NCBI RefSeq assembly: GCF_000425405.1
Contig: NZ_KE384363.1
Location: 62,001-126,000, forward strand
Origin: Ferrimonas kyonanensis DSM 18153
GTDB lineage: Bacteria; Pseudomonadota; Gammaproteobacteria; Enterobacterales; Shewanellaceae
DNA: 64,000 nucleotides
Direction: 5' to 3'
Positions 36,544-46,067 of this stretch are shown here, piece after piece. Position 1 is the first letter of the stretch, and every line of letters starts with the position of its first letter. The notes beneath the pieces are model-generated. The model saw nothing but the letters and a program-made list of their open reading frames with translations, was not told the DNA's origin and searched no databases. The position numbers were made by a program, and so were the translations under genes.

Positions 36544-38185
36544 TTTGCTGCCGTTCGTGGCCCTGTTCCGCCCGCATTGGAAACCGATGCTGCTGGGCGT
36601 GTTTCTGGCCATTGTTACCCTGTGTGCCAGCATCGGCCTGCTGTCGCTGTCGGGGTGGTTCCTGGCCGCCTCGGCCAGTGCCGGCCTGGTGGTTGCCACC
36701 CGGGGCCAGTTCAACTACATGTACCCTTCCGGCGGCGTTCGAGGCCTGTCCATTCTGCGTACCGCCGCCCGCTGGGCCGAACGGGTCGTCAGCCACGACG
36801 CCACCTTTCGGCTGCTAACGGATCTTCGCGACCGGTTCTTTCGGGTTCTGGCTCCCCTGACCCCGGCGGACCGCAGCGATCTGCGCGATGGCGATCTGCT
36901 CAACCGCATGGTGGCCGACGTTGATACCCTGGACCACCTGTACCTGAGGCTGATCTCCCCCCTGGTTGCCGCCCTGGCAGCCATTGCACTGGTGTGCTTG
37001 CTGGTGGCCAGCTTTGATCCACAGTTGGCGCTGACTCTTGGCGCCGTGCTGTTGAGCCTGCTGGTACTGCTGCCGCTGTTGTTCTACCGCCTGGGCCGCC
37101 GTCCCGGCCAGCAACTCGGTGACAGCACCCGCCTGCTGCGGCAGCAATTGGTGGATCTGATCAGCGCTCAGACCGAACTCAGTGTCTACGCCGCCACCAC
37201 CAACCAGCGGCGAAAGATTCTCTGCGCCGAAAACCAGTTGATTGGTGCCCAGGCCCGCCTGACCCGGGTGACGGCCCTGTCCCAGGCCCTGTTGCAACTG
37301 CTCAACGGCTGGACTCTGGTGCTGATGCTGTACCTGGCCGCCGATCAAGTGGGCAGCGCCGCGCCTCCGGGGCCGCTGCTGGCGCTGATCGCCTTTGTGA
37401 CCCTGGCCAGCTTTGAAGCCCTGATTCCCGTCGCCGGCGCCTTTCAGCACCTGAGCCACACCGTCAATGCCGCCCAGCGACTGAAACCGGTACTGGAGCA
37501 GCGTTCCAGCGTCCGCTTCGGCGATGCCCCCTGGCAGCAAGGTAGCATCACTCTGGACAATCTCCATTTCAGCTACCCAAACAGCCCCAACCCAGCCCTA
37601 AATGGCGTGTCGCTGACCCTGGCTCCAGGCGAAAAGATTGCCCTGGTGGGCAAAACCGGCTGCGGCAAATCCACCCTGCTCAGCCTGCTTAGCCGCGAAT
37701 GGCAACCCCAGTCCGGTCAGATTCGCCTCAATGACACCCCGTGGGAATCGCTGTCCGAAACCGCCCTGAGGCAACAACTCTGCGTGGTGGAGCAGCGGGT
37801 GCACGTCTTTAATGGCAGCCTGAGAGACAACCTGCTACTGGCCAGCCCCGGAGCCGACGATGCCCGGCTGATTCAAGCGCTGAGCCAGGTCGGACTGACT
37901 GCGCTGTTGGACGGAGATGGCCTGAATCAGTGGCTGGGAGAGGGTGGCCGTCAACTTTCCGGTGGTGAAGCCCGGCGCATCGGTCTGGCCCGCGCACTGC
38001 TGCATCCGGCTCAGGTGTTGTTGATGGATGAGCCTACCGAAGGCCTGGACGATGCCACCGAGGCCGAGGTGCTCAAACAGTTGTTGCAAGGAGAACGCAG
38101 CGTCATCTACGTCACCCATAAACAGGCGGGACTGGCGCAGATGGATCGGATACTGAACATGGAGCAAGGGCAACTTCGGCCCTGA
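36536..38185 (+). CDS. cydC: heterodimeric ABC exporter CydC
   Basis: Partner subunit of CydD, 549 residues. TM domain begins MRDLLPFVALFRPHWKPML with the typical LSLSGWFLAASA; Walker A GKTGCGKST, signature LSGGEARR, Walker B VLLMDEPTEGLD. Needed with CydD for periplasmic thiol balance and bd-type oxidase maturation. A terminator follows 14 bases after the stop. Confidence 0.95.
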   Translation: MRDLLPFVALFRPHWKPMLLGVFLAIVTLCASIGLLSLSGWFLAASASAGLVVATRGQFNYMYPSGGVRGLSILRTAARWAERVVSHDATFRLLTDLRDRFFRVLAPLTPADRSDLRDGDLLNRMVADVDTLDHLYLRLISPLVAALAAIALVCLLVASFDPQLALTLGAVLLSLLVLLPLLFYRLGRRPGQQLGDSTRLLRQQLVDLISAQTELSVYAATTNQRRKILCAENQLIGAQARLTRVTALSQALLQLLNGWTLVLMLYLAADQVGSAAPPGPLLALIAFVTLASFEALIPVAGAFQHLSHTVNAAQRLKPVLEQRSSVRFGDAPWQQGSITLDNLHFSYPNSPNPALNGVSLTLAPGEKIALVGKTGCGKSTLLSLLSREWQPQSGQIRLNDTPWESLSETALRQQLCVVEQRVHVFNGSLRDNLLLASPGADDARLIQALSQVGLTALLDGDGLNQWLGEGGRQLSGGEARRIGLARALLHPAQVLLMDEPTEGLDDATEAEVLKQLLQGERSVIYVTHKQAGLAQMDRILNMEQGQLRP

Positions 38186-38198
38186 AGAAGAAACAACG

Positions 38199-38226
38199 AG
38201 GGCGCCGACAGGCGCCCTTCGCTTTG
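38199..38226 (+). terminator. cydDC terminator
   Basis: GGGCGCC / GGCGCCC stem with a four-base loop followed by TTCGCTTT, between the converging cydC and glycine-zipper genes. Confidence 0.75.
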
Positions 38227-38234
38227 GCGGCGGA

Positions 38235-38705
38235 TTACATCGCCTTATCCACCCGGACACTGCCCCCTTGAAGGTACACCAGTCGCACCTCGTCCCCGGC
38301 CTGGAACAACATACTGGGATCCCGGTCCTGCAGCACCATCAGTTGGTCACCGGCCTCGGTCTTAACCATCAACTCCACCAGCCGAACCTGCCGCACCTGA
38401 TAGGCCGGGTTGTTGTTGTGTACCATACCGGCCCCCAACAGCGCGCCGACCACGGTTGCCACGTCCTTGCCCGAACCTCCGCCAAACTGGTTGCCAATCA
38501 GGCCGCCCACCAGGGCTCCGCCAAAGGTCTTCCAGCCCCGGTTGCGATCCTCGATCAATTCATCCTGCGTCACCTGGCGTACCGACTCTACTGTGGCATA
38601 ATCCACCTTCTGAACGGGCACCGCCTGATTGCGATTGTAAACCTGAGCCTGGGCCTGAACCGTAAACAACAGCACCAAAGCCAGTAATCCTCGTTTCACC
38701 CACAT
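38235..38705 (-). CDS. glycine-zipper 2TM-domain envelope protein
   Basis: Secreted 156-residue protein with a signal peptide (KRGLLALVLLFTVQAQA), a central Gly-rich zipper (FGGALVGGLIGNQFGGGSGKDVATVVGALLGAGM) and a C-terminal beta region, the layout of the Rickettsia 17 kDa antigen/SlyB-like family but without a lipobox Cys. It probably sits at the outer membrane. It converges with cydC and diverges from aat by 47 bases. Precise role unknown. Confidence 0.8.
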   Translation of the reverse strand: MWVKRGLLALVLLFTVQAQAQVYNRNQAVPVQKVDYATVESVRQVTQDELIEDRNRGWKTFGGALVGGLIGNQFGGGSGKDVATVVGALLGAGMVHNNNPAYQVRQVRLVELMVKTEAGDQLMVLQDRDPSMLFQAGDEVRLVYLQGGSVRVDKAM

Positions 38706-38752
38706 GATTTTTTCGCTAACTTTAATAGATACACGGTTTAATAGTACGCCTT

Positions 38753-39466
38753 ATGGTTAAAGTTGTCCGCTACCTGAATACTGAAAGTCATTGGTTTCCT
38801 ACTCCGCAGGAGGCCCTCAATGACCCCAATGGCCTGCTGGCCATTGGCGGCGATCTGTCACCGGAGCGTTTGATCCAGGCCTATCACAGCGGCATCTTTC
38901 CCTGGTTCAATCCCGACGAACCCATTTTATGGTGGTCGCCGGATCCCAGGGCGGTATTCCGGGTGGCGGATCACTGCCCCGGCAAAAGCCTCAAGAAGAG
39001 CCTGCGCCGGGCGGGGTGGCGGATGAGTCTCAACCGGGACTTTGCTGCTGTCATCGATGGCTGCGCCGCCCCCAGGGCCAAACAGGACGGCACCTGGATC
39101 AGCCCGGCCATGCGTCAAAGCTACCTGACCCTGCACCAGATGGGGGTGGCCCACTCCATCGAAGTCTGGGATGGCGACGCACTGGCTGGCGGGCTGTATG
39201 GCCTGCGTGTCGGCGGCCTGTTTTGCGGCGAATCGATGTTTCACCGCCAGACCGACGCTTCAAAAGTGGCCTTCTGGGCCCTGAACCATCACCTGCGCCA
39301 GTGTGGCATCCACTGGATTGACGCCCAGGTTCCCAACGCCCACCTGGCTAACCTGGGAGCCCAAACCCTGTCGCGGGATCGATTCCTCAACCTGTTGGCC
39401 AGACACCGGGATCAACCGGTCAACGCCAGTCAGTGGCAACCTCAGGAGATTGAGCTAGATGTCTGA
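38753..39466 (+). CDS. aat: leucyl/phenylalanyl-tRNA-protein transferase
   Basis: Adds Leu or Phe from tRNA to N-terminal Arg/Lys, creating an N-degron read by ClpS, 237 residues. Family signatures: FPTPQEALNDPNGLLAIGGDLSPERLIQAYHSGIFPWF, WWSPDPRAVF, GESMFHRQTDASKVA. It overlaps bpt by eight bases, forming a two-gene unit placed near infA and clpA/clpS. Confidence 0.96.
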   Translation: MVKVVRYLNTESHWFPTPQEALNDPNGLLAIGGDLSPERLIQAYHSGIFPWFNPDEPILWWSPDPRAVFRVADHCPGKSLKKSLRRAGWRMSLNRDFAAVIDGCAAPRAKQDGTWISPAMRQSYLTLHQMGVAHSIEVWDGDALAGGLYGLRVGGLFCGESMFHRQTDASKVAFWALNHHLRQCGIHWIDAQVPNAHLANLGAQTLSRDRFLNLLARHRDQPVNASQWQPQEIELDV

Positions 39467-40157
39467 AGTCAGCCGCCTGCCCCTGGGGCTCAGCCAGCCG
39501 TTCGACTGCAGCTACCGACCGGAGAAGAAGGAGCAACTGCTCATTGTCCAGAGCAAGATGACGCCAGCTCACTTCGAGGGACTGATGCGACTGGGGTTTC
39601 GCCGCAGTGGCAGCGACGTGTATCGGCCTCACTGCCCGGAATGCCGCTCCTGCCAGCCAGTCAGGGTCGACGCGGCTCGCTTTCGTCCCAGTCGTTCACA
39701 AAAGCGGGTTCTGGCCAGAAACCGTGATCTGACCTGGACTGAAGTGGCCGCTCCCACCGAAGAGCAGCGGCGCCTGTATCACGACTACATTCGTCTGCGC
39801 CACCACGACGGCCCCATGTATCCGCCCACCGATGAGCAGTTCAACCGATTTCTGCCGTGCCCCTGGTTGCCACAACGTTACCTCGAAGCACGACTGGACG
39901 GACGGCTGGTGCTGGTGGCGGTCACCGATGAACTGGAACATGCCCTGTCGGCGGTCTACACCTTTTTTGCCCCCGAGCTGGCCCGGCGCTCCCTCGGGGT
40001 ACTGGGCATCCTCAAACAGCTGGAGCTGGCGCAGCAGCAGCACAAAGCCTTCCTGTACCTGGGATACCAGATCGATGAATGCCGAAAAATGGCCTATAAA
40101 ACCCACTATCACCCCTATCAGGTGCTGGTTACTGGGGGCTGGCAAGCCATTGATTAA
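39459..40157 (+). CDS. bpt: aspartate/glutamate leucyltransferase Bpt
   Basis: Arginyltransferase-like enzyme that attaches Leu to N-terminal Asp or Glu, 232 residues. It shows the N-terminal YRPEKKEQLLIVQ and the Cys-rich CPECRSCQPVRVDAARF, plus DGRLVLVAVTDELEHALSAVY and YLGYQIDECRKMAYKTHYHP. E. coli lacks Bpt; Vibrio vulnificus has an aat-bpt operon like this one. With Aat it widens the range of N-degrons delivered to ClpAP. Confidence 0.93.
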   Translation: MSEVSRLPLGLSQPFDCSYRPEKKEQLLIVQSKMTPAHFEGLMRLGFRRSGSDVYRPHCPECRSCQPVRVDAARFRPSRSQKRVLARNRDLTWTEVAAPTEEQRRLYHDYIRLRHHDGPMYPPTDEQFNRFLPCPWLPQRYLEARLDGRLVLVAVTDELEHALSAVYTFFAPELARRSLGVLGILKQLELAQQQHKAFLYLGYQIDECRKMAYKTHYHPYQVLVTGGWQAID

Positions 40158-40348
40158 TAAAACATCATCACCGGTGTCTGTGCCACTTTCCAGGGCTGCA
40201 ACCAAAATCTTTGCCCGCCATCGGGGCAAACCGGGCACAGGCTAGCGTTGTGGCGTATAGTTGGGGCAGGTGTAAGCGTTTGACCATTGCTGACCAAAGC
40301 CGCTGAAGAGGCTGATGAAGCGCGCATTTCGCCACTGATGGGTATATC

Positions 40349-40377
40349 TTTACAGTGGCCGGTTTTTACGGCATGAT
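40349..40377 (+). promoter_or_regulatory. candidate sigma70 promoter of infA
   Basis: TTTACA, 17 bases, CATGAT, ending 37 bases before the infA ATG. Both boxes deviate from consensus. Confidence 0.4.
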
Positions 40378-40399
40378 ACGCCCGATTTTTGTTTCGTAA

Positions 40400-40633
<234 letters not shown>

Positions 40634-40682
40634 TCGTCCGTTTCGACTGCGCGATTCACTCGCGCCACCGACCGATTAAAAT

Positions 40683-40711
40683 AAAAGCCCAGCACAACGC
40701 TGGGCTTTTTC
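40683..40711. terminator. bidirectional infA/clpA terminator
   Basis: Eleven-base perfect stem (AAAAGCCCAGC / GCTGGGCTTTT, loop ACAAC) between converging infA and clpA, with U-runs in both directions. Confidence 0.9.
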
Positions 40712-40731
40712 GTGTCGGAACAGCACGCCAA

Positions 40732-43008
40732 TCAGGCTTCGGTAACGGCGCTGTCCTCGCTGGAGTAATCGAAGCACAGTTCGTCCGCTTTAACGCTGAC
40801 GCTGACCTCGCCGCCCTGCTGCAGTCGACCAAACAAAATCTCGTTGGCCAAAGGCTTTTTCAGTTGCTCCTGCACCAATCGGCTCATGGGGCGGGCCCCC
40901 ATGTTCTGATCGTAGCCCTTCTCTGCCATCCAGACCCGAGCGTCCTCGTCCACGGTCAGGGTCACGCCCTTGTCGTCCAGTTGCGCCTGCAGCTCCACCA
41001 GGAACTTATCCACCACCTTGGCGATTACCTGCATATCCAGATGATTGAACCAGACAATGGAATCGAGGCGATTGCGGAATTCAGGGGTGAACACCCGATT
41101 GATTTCACTCATGGCATCCAGGCTGTGATCCTGCTGCCGGAAGCCGATGGACTTGCGCACCGTCTCCTGCACCCCGGCATTGGTGGTCATCACCAGAATC
41201 ACATTGCGAAAGTCCGCCTTGCGACCGTTGTTGTCGGTCAGGGTACCGTGATCCATCACCTGCAACAGCAGGTTATAAACATCCGGGTGAGCTTTCTCAA
41301 TCTCATCCAGCAACACCACACTGTGGGGTTGCTTGAGCACCGCATCGGTCAGCAGTCCACCCTGGTCGTAACCGACGTAGCCAGGAGGCGCACCCACCAG
41401 GCGACTGACACTGTGGCGCTCCATGTATTCGGACATATCAAACCGAATCAACTCAATCCCCAGCAATCGGGCCAGCTGGGCGGTAATCTCCGTTTTCCCC
41501 ACCCCGGTCGGTCCGGCCAGCAGGAAGTTACCCACGGGCCGATCTTCGTTGCCCAGACCACTGCGCGACAGTCGAATGGCGGCCGTCAATGAATCGATGG
41601 CCTGATCCTGGCCGAACACCACCAACTTGAGGTTACGATCCAGGTTGGCCAGCAAATCCTTGTCCGAGGCCGACACCGATTTTTCGGGAATACGGGCGAT
41701 TTTGGCGATGATGGTCTCGATGTCGGTCACCGACACCGTCTTCTTGCGCTTTGACGGCGGCAACAACGCCATCCGGGCCCCGGCCTCGTCAATGACATCG
41801 ATGGCCTTATCCGGCAGATGACGCTCATTGATGTGCTTGGCCGACAACTCGGTGGCAGCGGTCAACGCCGACTGGGTGTAACGTACGCCATGGTGCTGCT
41901 CATAGCGCTCTTTCAGGCCCTGCAGAATGCGAATGGTCTCCGGCACGCTGGGTTCGACCACGTCAATTTTCTGGAATCGGCGCGCCAGGGCACGATCTTT
42001 CTCAAAGATCCCCTGAAACTCCTGATAGGTGGTGGAACCAACACAGCGCAGTTTGCCGCTGGACAACAGTGGCTTCAGCAGGTTGGAGGCATCCATCATG
42101 CCGCCGCTGGCAGCACCGGCACCGATGATGGTGTGAATCTCATCAATGAACAGGATGGCGTTTTTACGCCGCTGCAGTTGCCGCAGCACCGCTTTGAAGC
42201 GTTTCTCAAAGTCGCCGCGGTACTTGGTGCCCGCCAGCAGCGAGCCCATGTCCAGGCTGAAGATGATGCAGTCTTTCATCACCTCCGGCACCTGCTCATT
42301 CACAATCCGATAGGCCATGCCTTCGGCAATGGCGGTTTTACCGACGCCAGCCTCCCCCACCAGCAACGGGTTGTTTTTACGGCGCCGACACAGCACCTGA
42401 ATCGCCCGTTCCAGCTCAGAATCCCGGCCAATCAGCGGATCAATCAGGCCCGCCTGAGCCTGCTCATTCAGGTTGGTGGCAAAATTCTCCAGCTTCTCGC
42501 TGCCCTCGGCGGACTCCTCGCCCTGAATCTCGTCCTGAGGGCCGTCATTACTGGCATCGAGTTCGTCGCTGCCGCCTTTGACCACGCCATGGGCGATAAA
42601 ATTGACCACATCGAGGCGGGTCACATCGGATTTGCGCAGCAGGTACACCGCCTGGGACTCCTGCTCGCTGAAAATGGCCACCAATACATTGGCACCGGAC
42701 ACCTCATTGCGGCCGCTGCTCTGGACGTGGAACACCGCCCGCTGCAGCACCCGCTGAAAACCGAGCGTAGGCTGAGTCTCACGCTCCTCATCGTCCTCGG
42801 GGATCAGTGGCGTTGTCTGCTCAATGAAGCCCTCTATCTCCTGCTTGAGGGTCACCAACTTGGCGCCGCAGGCTTCCAGGGCTTCTTTGGCTGCCGGGTT
42901 ATCCAGCAGGGCAAGCAGCAGATGCTCCACGGTCATAAACTCATGGCGGCTGCTTTTGGCCCTTTGAAACGCGTTATTCAAGGTCAATTCGAGATCTTTG
43001 TTCAACAT
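40732..43008 (-). CDS. clpA: ClpA, ATPase unfoldase of ClpAP
   Basis: Hexameric AAA+ unfoldase feeding ClpP, 758 residues like E. coli. The N domain (about 1-145) binds ClpS. D1 has Walker A GEAGVGKTAIAEG; D2 has GPTGVGKTEITAQ and the ClpP-binding IGF-type loop region (RKSIGFRQQD). ATG 43008 has a GGGGAA site; the frame runs on to 43086 but the extension is not homologous. clpS lies 34 bases upstream in the same direction. Confidence 0.97.
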   Translation of the reverse strand: MLNKDLELTLNNAFQRAKSSRHEFMTVEHLLLALLDNPAAKEALEACGAKLVTLKQEIEGFIEQTTPLIPEDDEERETQPTLGFQRVLQRAVFHVQSSGRNEVSGANVLVAIFSEQESQAVYLLRKSDVTRLDVVNFIAHGVVKGGSDELDASNDGPQDEIQGEESAEGSEKLENFATNLNEQAQAGLIDPLIGRDSELERAIQVLCRRRKNNPLLVGEAGVGKTAIAEGMAYRIVNEQVPEVMKDCIIFSLDMGSLLAGTKYRGDFEKRFKAVLRQLQRRKNAILFIDEIHTIIGAGAASGGMMDASNLLKPLLSSGKLRCVGSTTYQEFQGIFEKDRALARRFQKIDVVEPSVPETIRILQGLKERYEQHHGVRYTQSALTAATELSAKHINERHLPDKAIDVIDEAGARMALLPPSKRKKTVSVTDIETIIAKIARIPEKSVSASDKDLLANLDRNLKLVVFGQDQAIDSLTAAIRLSRSGLGNEDRPVGNFLLAGPTGVGKTEITAQLARLLGIELIRFDMSEYMERHSVSRLVGAPPGYVGYDQGGLLTDAVLKQPHSVVLLDEIEKAHPDVYNLLLQVMDHGTLTDNNGRKADFRNVILVMTTNAGVQETVRKSIGFRQQDHSLDAMSEINRVFTPEFRNRLDSIVWFNHLDMQVIAKVVDKFLVELQAQLDDKGVTLTVDEDARVWMAEKGYDQNMGARPMSRLVQEQLKKPLANEILFGRLQQGGEVSVSVKADELCFDYSSEDSAVTEA

Positions 43009-43042
43009 ATAGATTTCCCCTGAGTTACGTTGCACATGCCTG

Positions 43043-43357
43043 TTAGACGCGCTCTGTTGAGCACAACAGAGGGTGGTCGTTTTCACGAGCGTAGCGATTC
43101 ACCTGGGCAGCCTTAGTCTCGGCCACGTCCAGAGTATACAAACCACATACGCCTTTTCCCTGATAGTGGATCGCAAGCATTATTTCCGTTGCTTGTTCAA
43201 CTGTTTTCGAAAAATACTTCTGCAGGACCAGTACCACAAAATCCATGGGGGTGTAGTCGTCGTTGTTCAGTATCACTTTGTACTGAGGGGGTGGCTCTAC
43301 CGCCTGTTGTTGAGATTCCTTTTCAACAACAAAATCCGTTTGGCTCTCTCTGCTCAT
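43043..43357 (-). CDS. clpS: ClpS adaptor for N-degron substrates
   Basis: Adaptor of 104 residues that binds N-terminal Leu, Phe, Tyr or Trp and delivers proteins to ClpA. It has the flexible N-terminal tail, [17 protein letters not shown] with the substrate-binding Asn-Asp-Asp, and [20 protein letters not shown]. It leads the clpS-clpA unit and diverges from cspD. Confidence 0.96.
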   Translation of the reverse strand: MSRESQTDFVVEKESQQQAVEPPPQYKVILNNDDYTPMDFVVLVLQKYFSKTVEQATEIMLAIHYQGKGVCGLYTLDVAETKAAQVNRYARENDHPLLCSTERV

Positions 43358-43413
43358 AGTAAAAGCGTAGTCACTCTGGGTCGATTTGTTGAAGATTGTG
43401 CGGTAATAAAGTC

Positions 43414-43455
43414 TTGACTCCGATGTTATCCATTTGTTAATAGATAGGGAGTCAA
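43414..43455. promoter_or_regulatory. inverted repeat and -35-like box upstream of cspD
   Basis: TTGACTCC (43414-43421) and its exact complement GGAGTCAA (43448-43455) flank 26 bases in the clpS-cspD intergenic region. TTGACT matches a -35 hexamer with a weak extended TGT-TAATAG -10 after 18 bases, so the repeat would bracket the core promoter of cspD. Confidence 0.4.
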
Positions 43456-43552
43456 CATCATAGTTGGCCGCTATGTTTCATTCCTATCTCTGTTATATGG
43501 GTGAAACCAGACGATTACAAGACGATTCAAGACAATGGAAGGAAGTCGAGGT

Positions 43553-43759
43553 ATGGCTAACGGAACGGTTAAGTGGTTTAACAACGCCAAAGGATTCGGA
43601 TTTATCTGCCCTGAGACTGGCGGCGAGGACGTGTTCGCGCACTACTCCACCATCCAGATGGAAGGGTATCGCACGCTGAAAGCTGGCCAAACTGTGGAAT
43701 TTGAAATGGAGCAGGGTCCGAAAGGCATGCACGCTTCAAACATCACTCCCGCCAAGTAA
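43553..43759 (+). CDS. cspD: cold-shock-domain protein CspD
   Basis: Single cold-shock domain of 68 residues with RNP1 KGFGFI and RNP2 DVFAHY. In E. coli CspD binds single-stranded DNA, inhibits replication in stationary phase, and lies divergently from clpSA exactly as here. ATG 43553 begins the typical [10 protein letters not shown]; an in-frame ATG at 43535 is an unlikely start. Confidence 0.93.
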   Translation: MANGTVKWFNNAKGFGFICPETGGEDVFAHYSTIQMEGYRTLKAGQTVEFEMEQGPKGMHASNITPAK

Positions 43760-43776
43760 CACCTGGCCGGAGGCCG

Positions 43777-43808
43777 AAAAAAAGCAGACCCGAGGGTCTG
43801 CTTTTTTT
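43777..43808. terminator. bidirectional cspD/icd terminator
   Basis: AAAAAAAGCAGACC pairs with GGTCTGCTTTTTTT around a short CGAG-type loop, between converging cspD and icd. Confidence 0.9.
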
Positions 43809-43833
43809 ATGTAAGCGGGTTTATCAGCCTCGA

Positions 43834-45087
43834 TCACATGTTATCGATGATGGCATCGCCAAACTCGGAACAGCTCAGCAACGTGGCATCGTCCATCAAG
43901 CGGTCGAAGTCATAGGTCACGGTTTTGGCGGCAATCGCCCCTTCCATGCCGTTGACGATCAGATCCGCCGCTTCGATCCAGCCCATGTGGCGCAACATCA
44001 TCTCACCGGACAGAATCAGAGAACCCGGGTTCACCTTATCCTGACCAGCGTACTTAGGTGCGGTACCATGGGTGGCTTCAAACAGTGCCACACCATCGCC
44101 GATGTTGGCGCCAGGCGCGATGCCGATGCCACCCACTTGCGCCGCCAGGGCATCGGAGATGTAGTCGCCATTGAGGTTCATGGTGGCGATGACGTCGTAC
44201 TCTGCCGGACGCAACAGAATTTGCTGTAGGAAGGCATCGGCGATCACGTCTTTAATGATGATCTCTTTACCGGTCTTGGGGTTGGTCATCTTGCACCAGG
44301 GGCCGCCATCAAGCAGTTCGGCGCCAAACTCGCGCTGGGCCAGCTCATAGCCGAAGTCCTTGAAGGCCCCCTCGGTGAACTTCATGATGTTGCCTTTGTG
44401 CACCAGGGTCAGCGAATCGCGGTCGTTGTCGATGGTATACTGAATGGCCGCTCGCACCAGGCGCTCGGTACCGGCCTTGGAGATCGGCTTGATGCCAATG
44501 CCACAGTTGTCTTCGAAACGAATCTTGGTGGCGCCCATCTCTTCGGTCAGGAACTTGATCACCTTGTTGGCATCGGCGGTACCCGCCTGCCACTCGACGC
44601 CGGCGTAGATGTCTTCACTGTTCTCGCGAAAGATCACCATGTCGGTCAGCTCAGGCTGCTTCAGCGGGCTTGGGGTGCCGCTGTAATAGCGAACCGGACG
44701 CAGGCACACGTACAGATCCAGCTCCTGACGCAGGGCCACGTTCAGGGAACGGATTCCGCCGCCCACCGGGGTGGTCAGCGGGCCCTTGATGGCCACTGCG
44801 TAGTCCTTAACCGCCGCCAGCGTCTCCTCAGGCAGCCAGGTATCGGCGCCGTACACCTGAGTGGATTTTTCGCCGCAGTAGATCTCCATCCAGTGAATCT
44901 TACGCTCGCCGCCATAGGCTTTTTCGATGGCAGCATCCAGGACTTTTCGCATTGGCGGGGTCACATCCACACCGATGCCGTCACCTTCGATAAATGGAAT
45001 GATGGGTTCATTGGGAACGTTCAGCGCACCGTTGTCGGTAACCGTGATCTTCTGACCTTCGGCAGGAACGACAATCTTTGACTCCAT
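43834..45087 (-). CDS. icd: NADP-dependent isocitrate dehydrogenase
   Basis: TCA-cycle enzyme converting isocitrate to 2-oxoglutarate, 417 residues (E. coli 416). The phosphorylatable Ser is in [17 protein letters not shown] specificity residues Lys-Tyr are in [17 protein letters not shown]; ends [12 protein letters not shown] 45087 has a strong AAGGAG site; the frame is open to 45249 but the extra part is non-homologous. Divergent from rluE as in E. coli. Confidence 0.97.
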   Translation of the reverse strand: MESKIVVPAEGQKITVTDNGALNVPNEPIIPFIEGDGIGVDVTPPMRKVLDAAIEKAYGGERKIHWMEIYCGEKSTQVYGADTWLPEETLAAVKDYAVAIKGPLTTPVGGGIRSLNVALRQELDLYVCLRPVRYYSGTPSPLKQPELTDMVIFRENSEDIYAGVEWQAGTADANKVIKFLTEEMGATKIRFEDNCGIGIKPISKAGTERLVRAAIQYTIDNDRDSLTLVHKGNIMKFTEGAFKDFGYELAQREFGAELLDGGPWCKMTNPKTGKEIIIKDVIADAFLQQILLRPAEYDVIATMNLNGDYISDALAAQVGGIGIAPGANIGDGVALFEATHGTAPKYAGQDKVNPGSLILSGEMMLRHMGWIEAADLIVNGMEGAIAAKTVTYDFDRLMDDATLLSCSEFGDAIIDNM

Positions 45088-45296
45088 GTTATTCTCCTTT
45101 TTCCTTGCGCTTGATGTGCGGCCGACTCGGCGACCGGCAGTTTGAGCTTTGTCACAATTCGCCGTCATCATAAAACATTCCGCTTGGTTTAGAAACGGCC
45201 AGCCGGTGAACTGTCCGCCAGTATTCATCAGCCCCGCGTCCGACTCCATTGCACCTTGGTCTAGTCCCCGGACGCAAAGCCCGGTACACTGTTCCC

Positions 45297-45911
45297 ATGC
45301 AAAAACAACGCCCAGTCAGAGCCGCCAAGCGGCCTGGACAGCGACCTGCGCCACGACCGAAACGACCTCGTGGCCCCCGACAGGTTCTGCTGTTCAACAA
45401 ACCTTTCGACGTCTTGACCCAATTTACCGATGACGCCAATCGAGCCACCCTCAAAGATTACATTCCCGTCGAGGGGGTGTACGCCGCCGGCCGCCTGGAC
45501 CGGGACAGCGAAGGCCTGCTGGTACTGACCAACGACGGTCAGCTGCAGGCAAAACTGACCCAGCCGGGCAGAAAAACCAGTAAAACTTACTGGGTCCAGG
45601 TGGAAGGGATTCCCAGCGATGATGCCCTGACCCAGCTGAGCCAGGGGGTCACCCTCAATGACGGTCCGACCCTGCCGGCCAAAGTGGAGCGCATCGACGA
45701 GCCCGCCATGCTGTGGCCCCGCACTCCCCCCATTCGGGAGCGCAAATCGATTCCAACCTGCTGGCTGGCCATCACCCTTATCGAGGGACGCAACCGCCAG
45801 GTGAGGCGCATGACCGCCCACATTGGTCACCCCACTCTGAGGCTGATTCGCTATCGAATGGGCAACTGGACCCTGGACGGTCTCGACAGCGGCGACTATC
45901 GCCAGGTGTAA
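45297..45911 (+). CDS. rluE: 23S rRNA pseudouridine(2457) synthase RluE
   Basis: RsuA/RluBEF-family pseudouridine synthase, 204 residues. The catalytic Asp is in [30 protein letters not shown] and [23 protein letters not shown] are family motifs. A basic Arg/Pro-rich N-terminal tail of about 25 residues precedes the catalytic domain, and there is no S4 domain, as in RluE. ATG 45297 is preferred to the upstream open frame from 45249. Confidence 0.92.
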   Translation: MQKQRPVRAAKRPGQRPAPRPKRPRGPRQVLLFNKPFDVLTQFTDDANRATLKDYIPVEGVYAAGRLDRDSEGLLVLTNDGQLQAKLTQPGRKTSKTYWVQVEGIPSDDALTQLSQGVTLNDGPTLPAKVERIDEPAMLWPRTPPIRERKSIPTCWLAITLIEGRNRQVRRMTAHIGHPTLRLIRYRMGNWTLDGLDSGDYRQV

Positions 45912-46002
45912 ACAACAGCGACTCGACGCCAACGGACATTTTTTGATTGGCCCCTTGAAGCCATTCGCCAATAGCCCCATATGGCCAATTCATGGTAAAA
46001 TC

Positions 46003-46036
46003 TGCGCCCGCGCACCAAAGGGCGCATTTTTCTTTT
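46003..46036 (+). terminator. rluE terminator
   Basis: TGCGCCC / GGGCGCA stem with a ten-base loop followed by TTTTTCTTTTT, between rluE and mnmA. E. coli has nudJ in this interval; here the 150-base gap is too small for it. Confidence 0.7.
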
Positions 46037-46067
46037 TGCACTTACTCTATTCGGAAATAGCGTGTCT

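Noticed and set aside
41818-43023. Long + strand frame opposite clpA
   Set aside because: Antisense shadow of a conserved gene; no motif or start signal.
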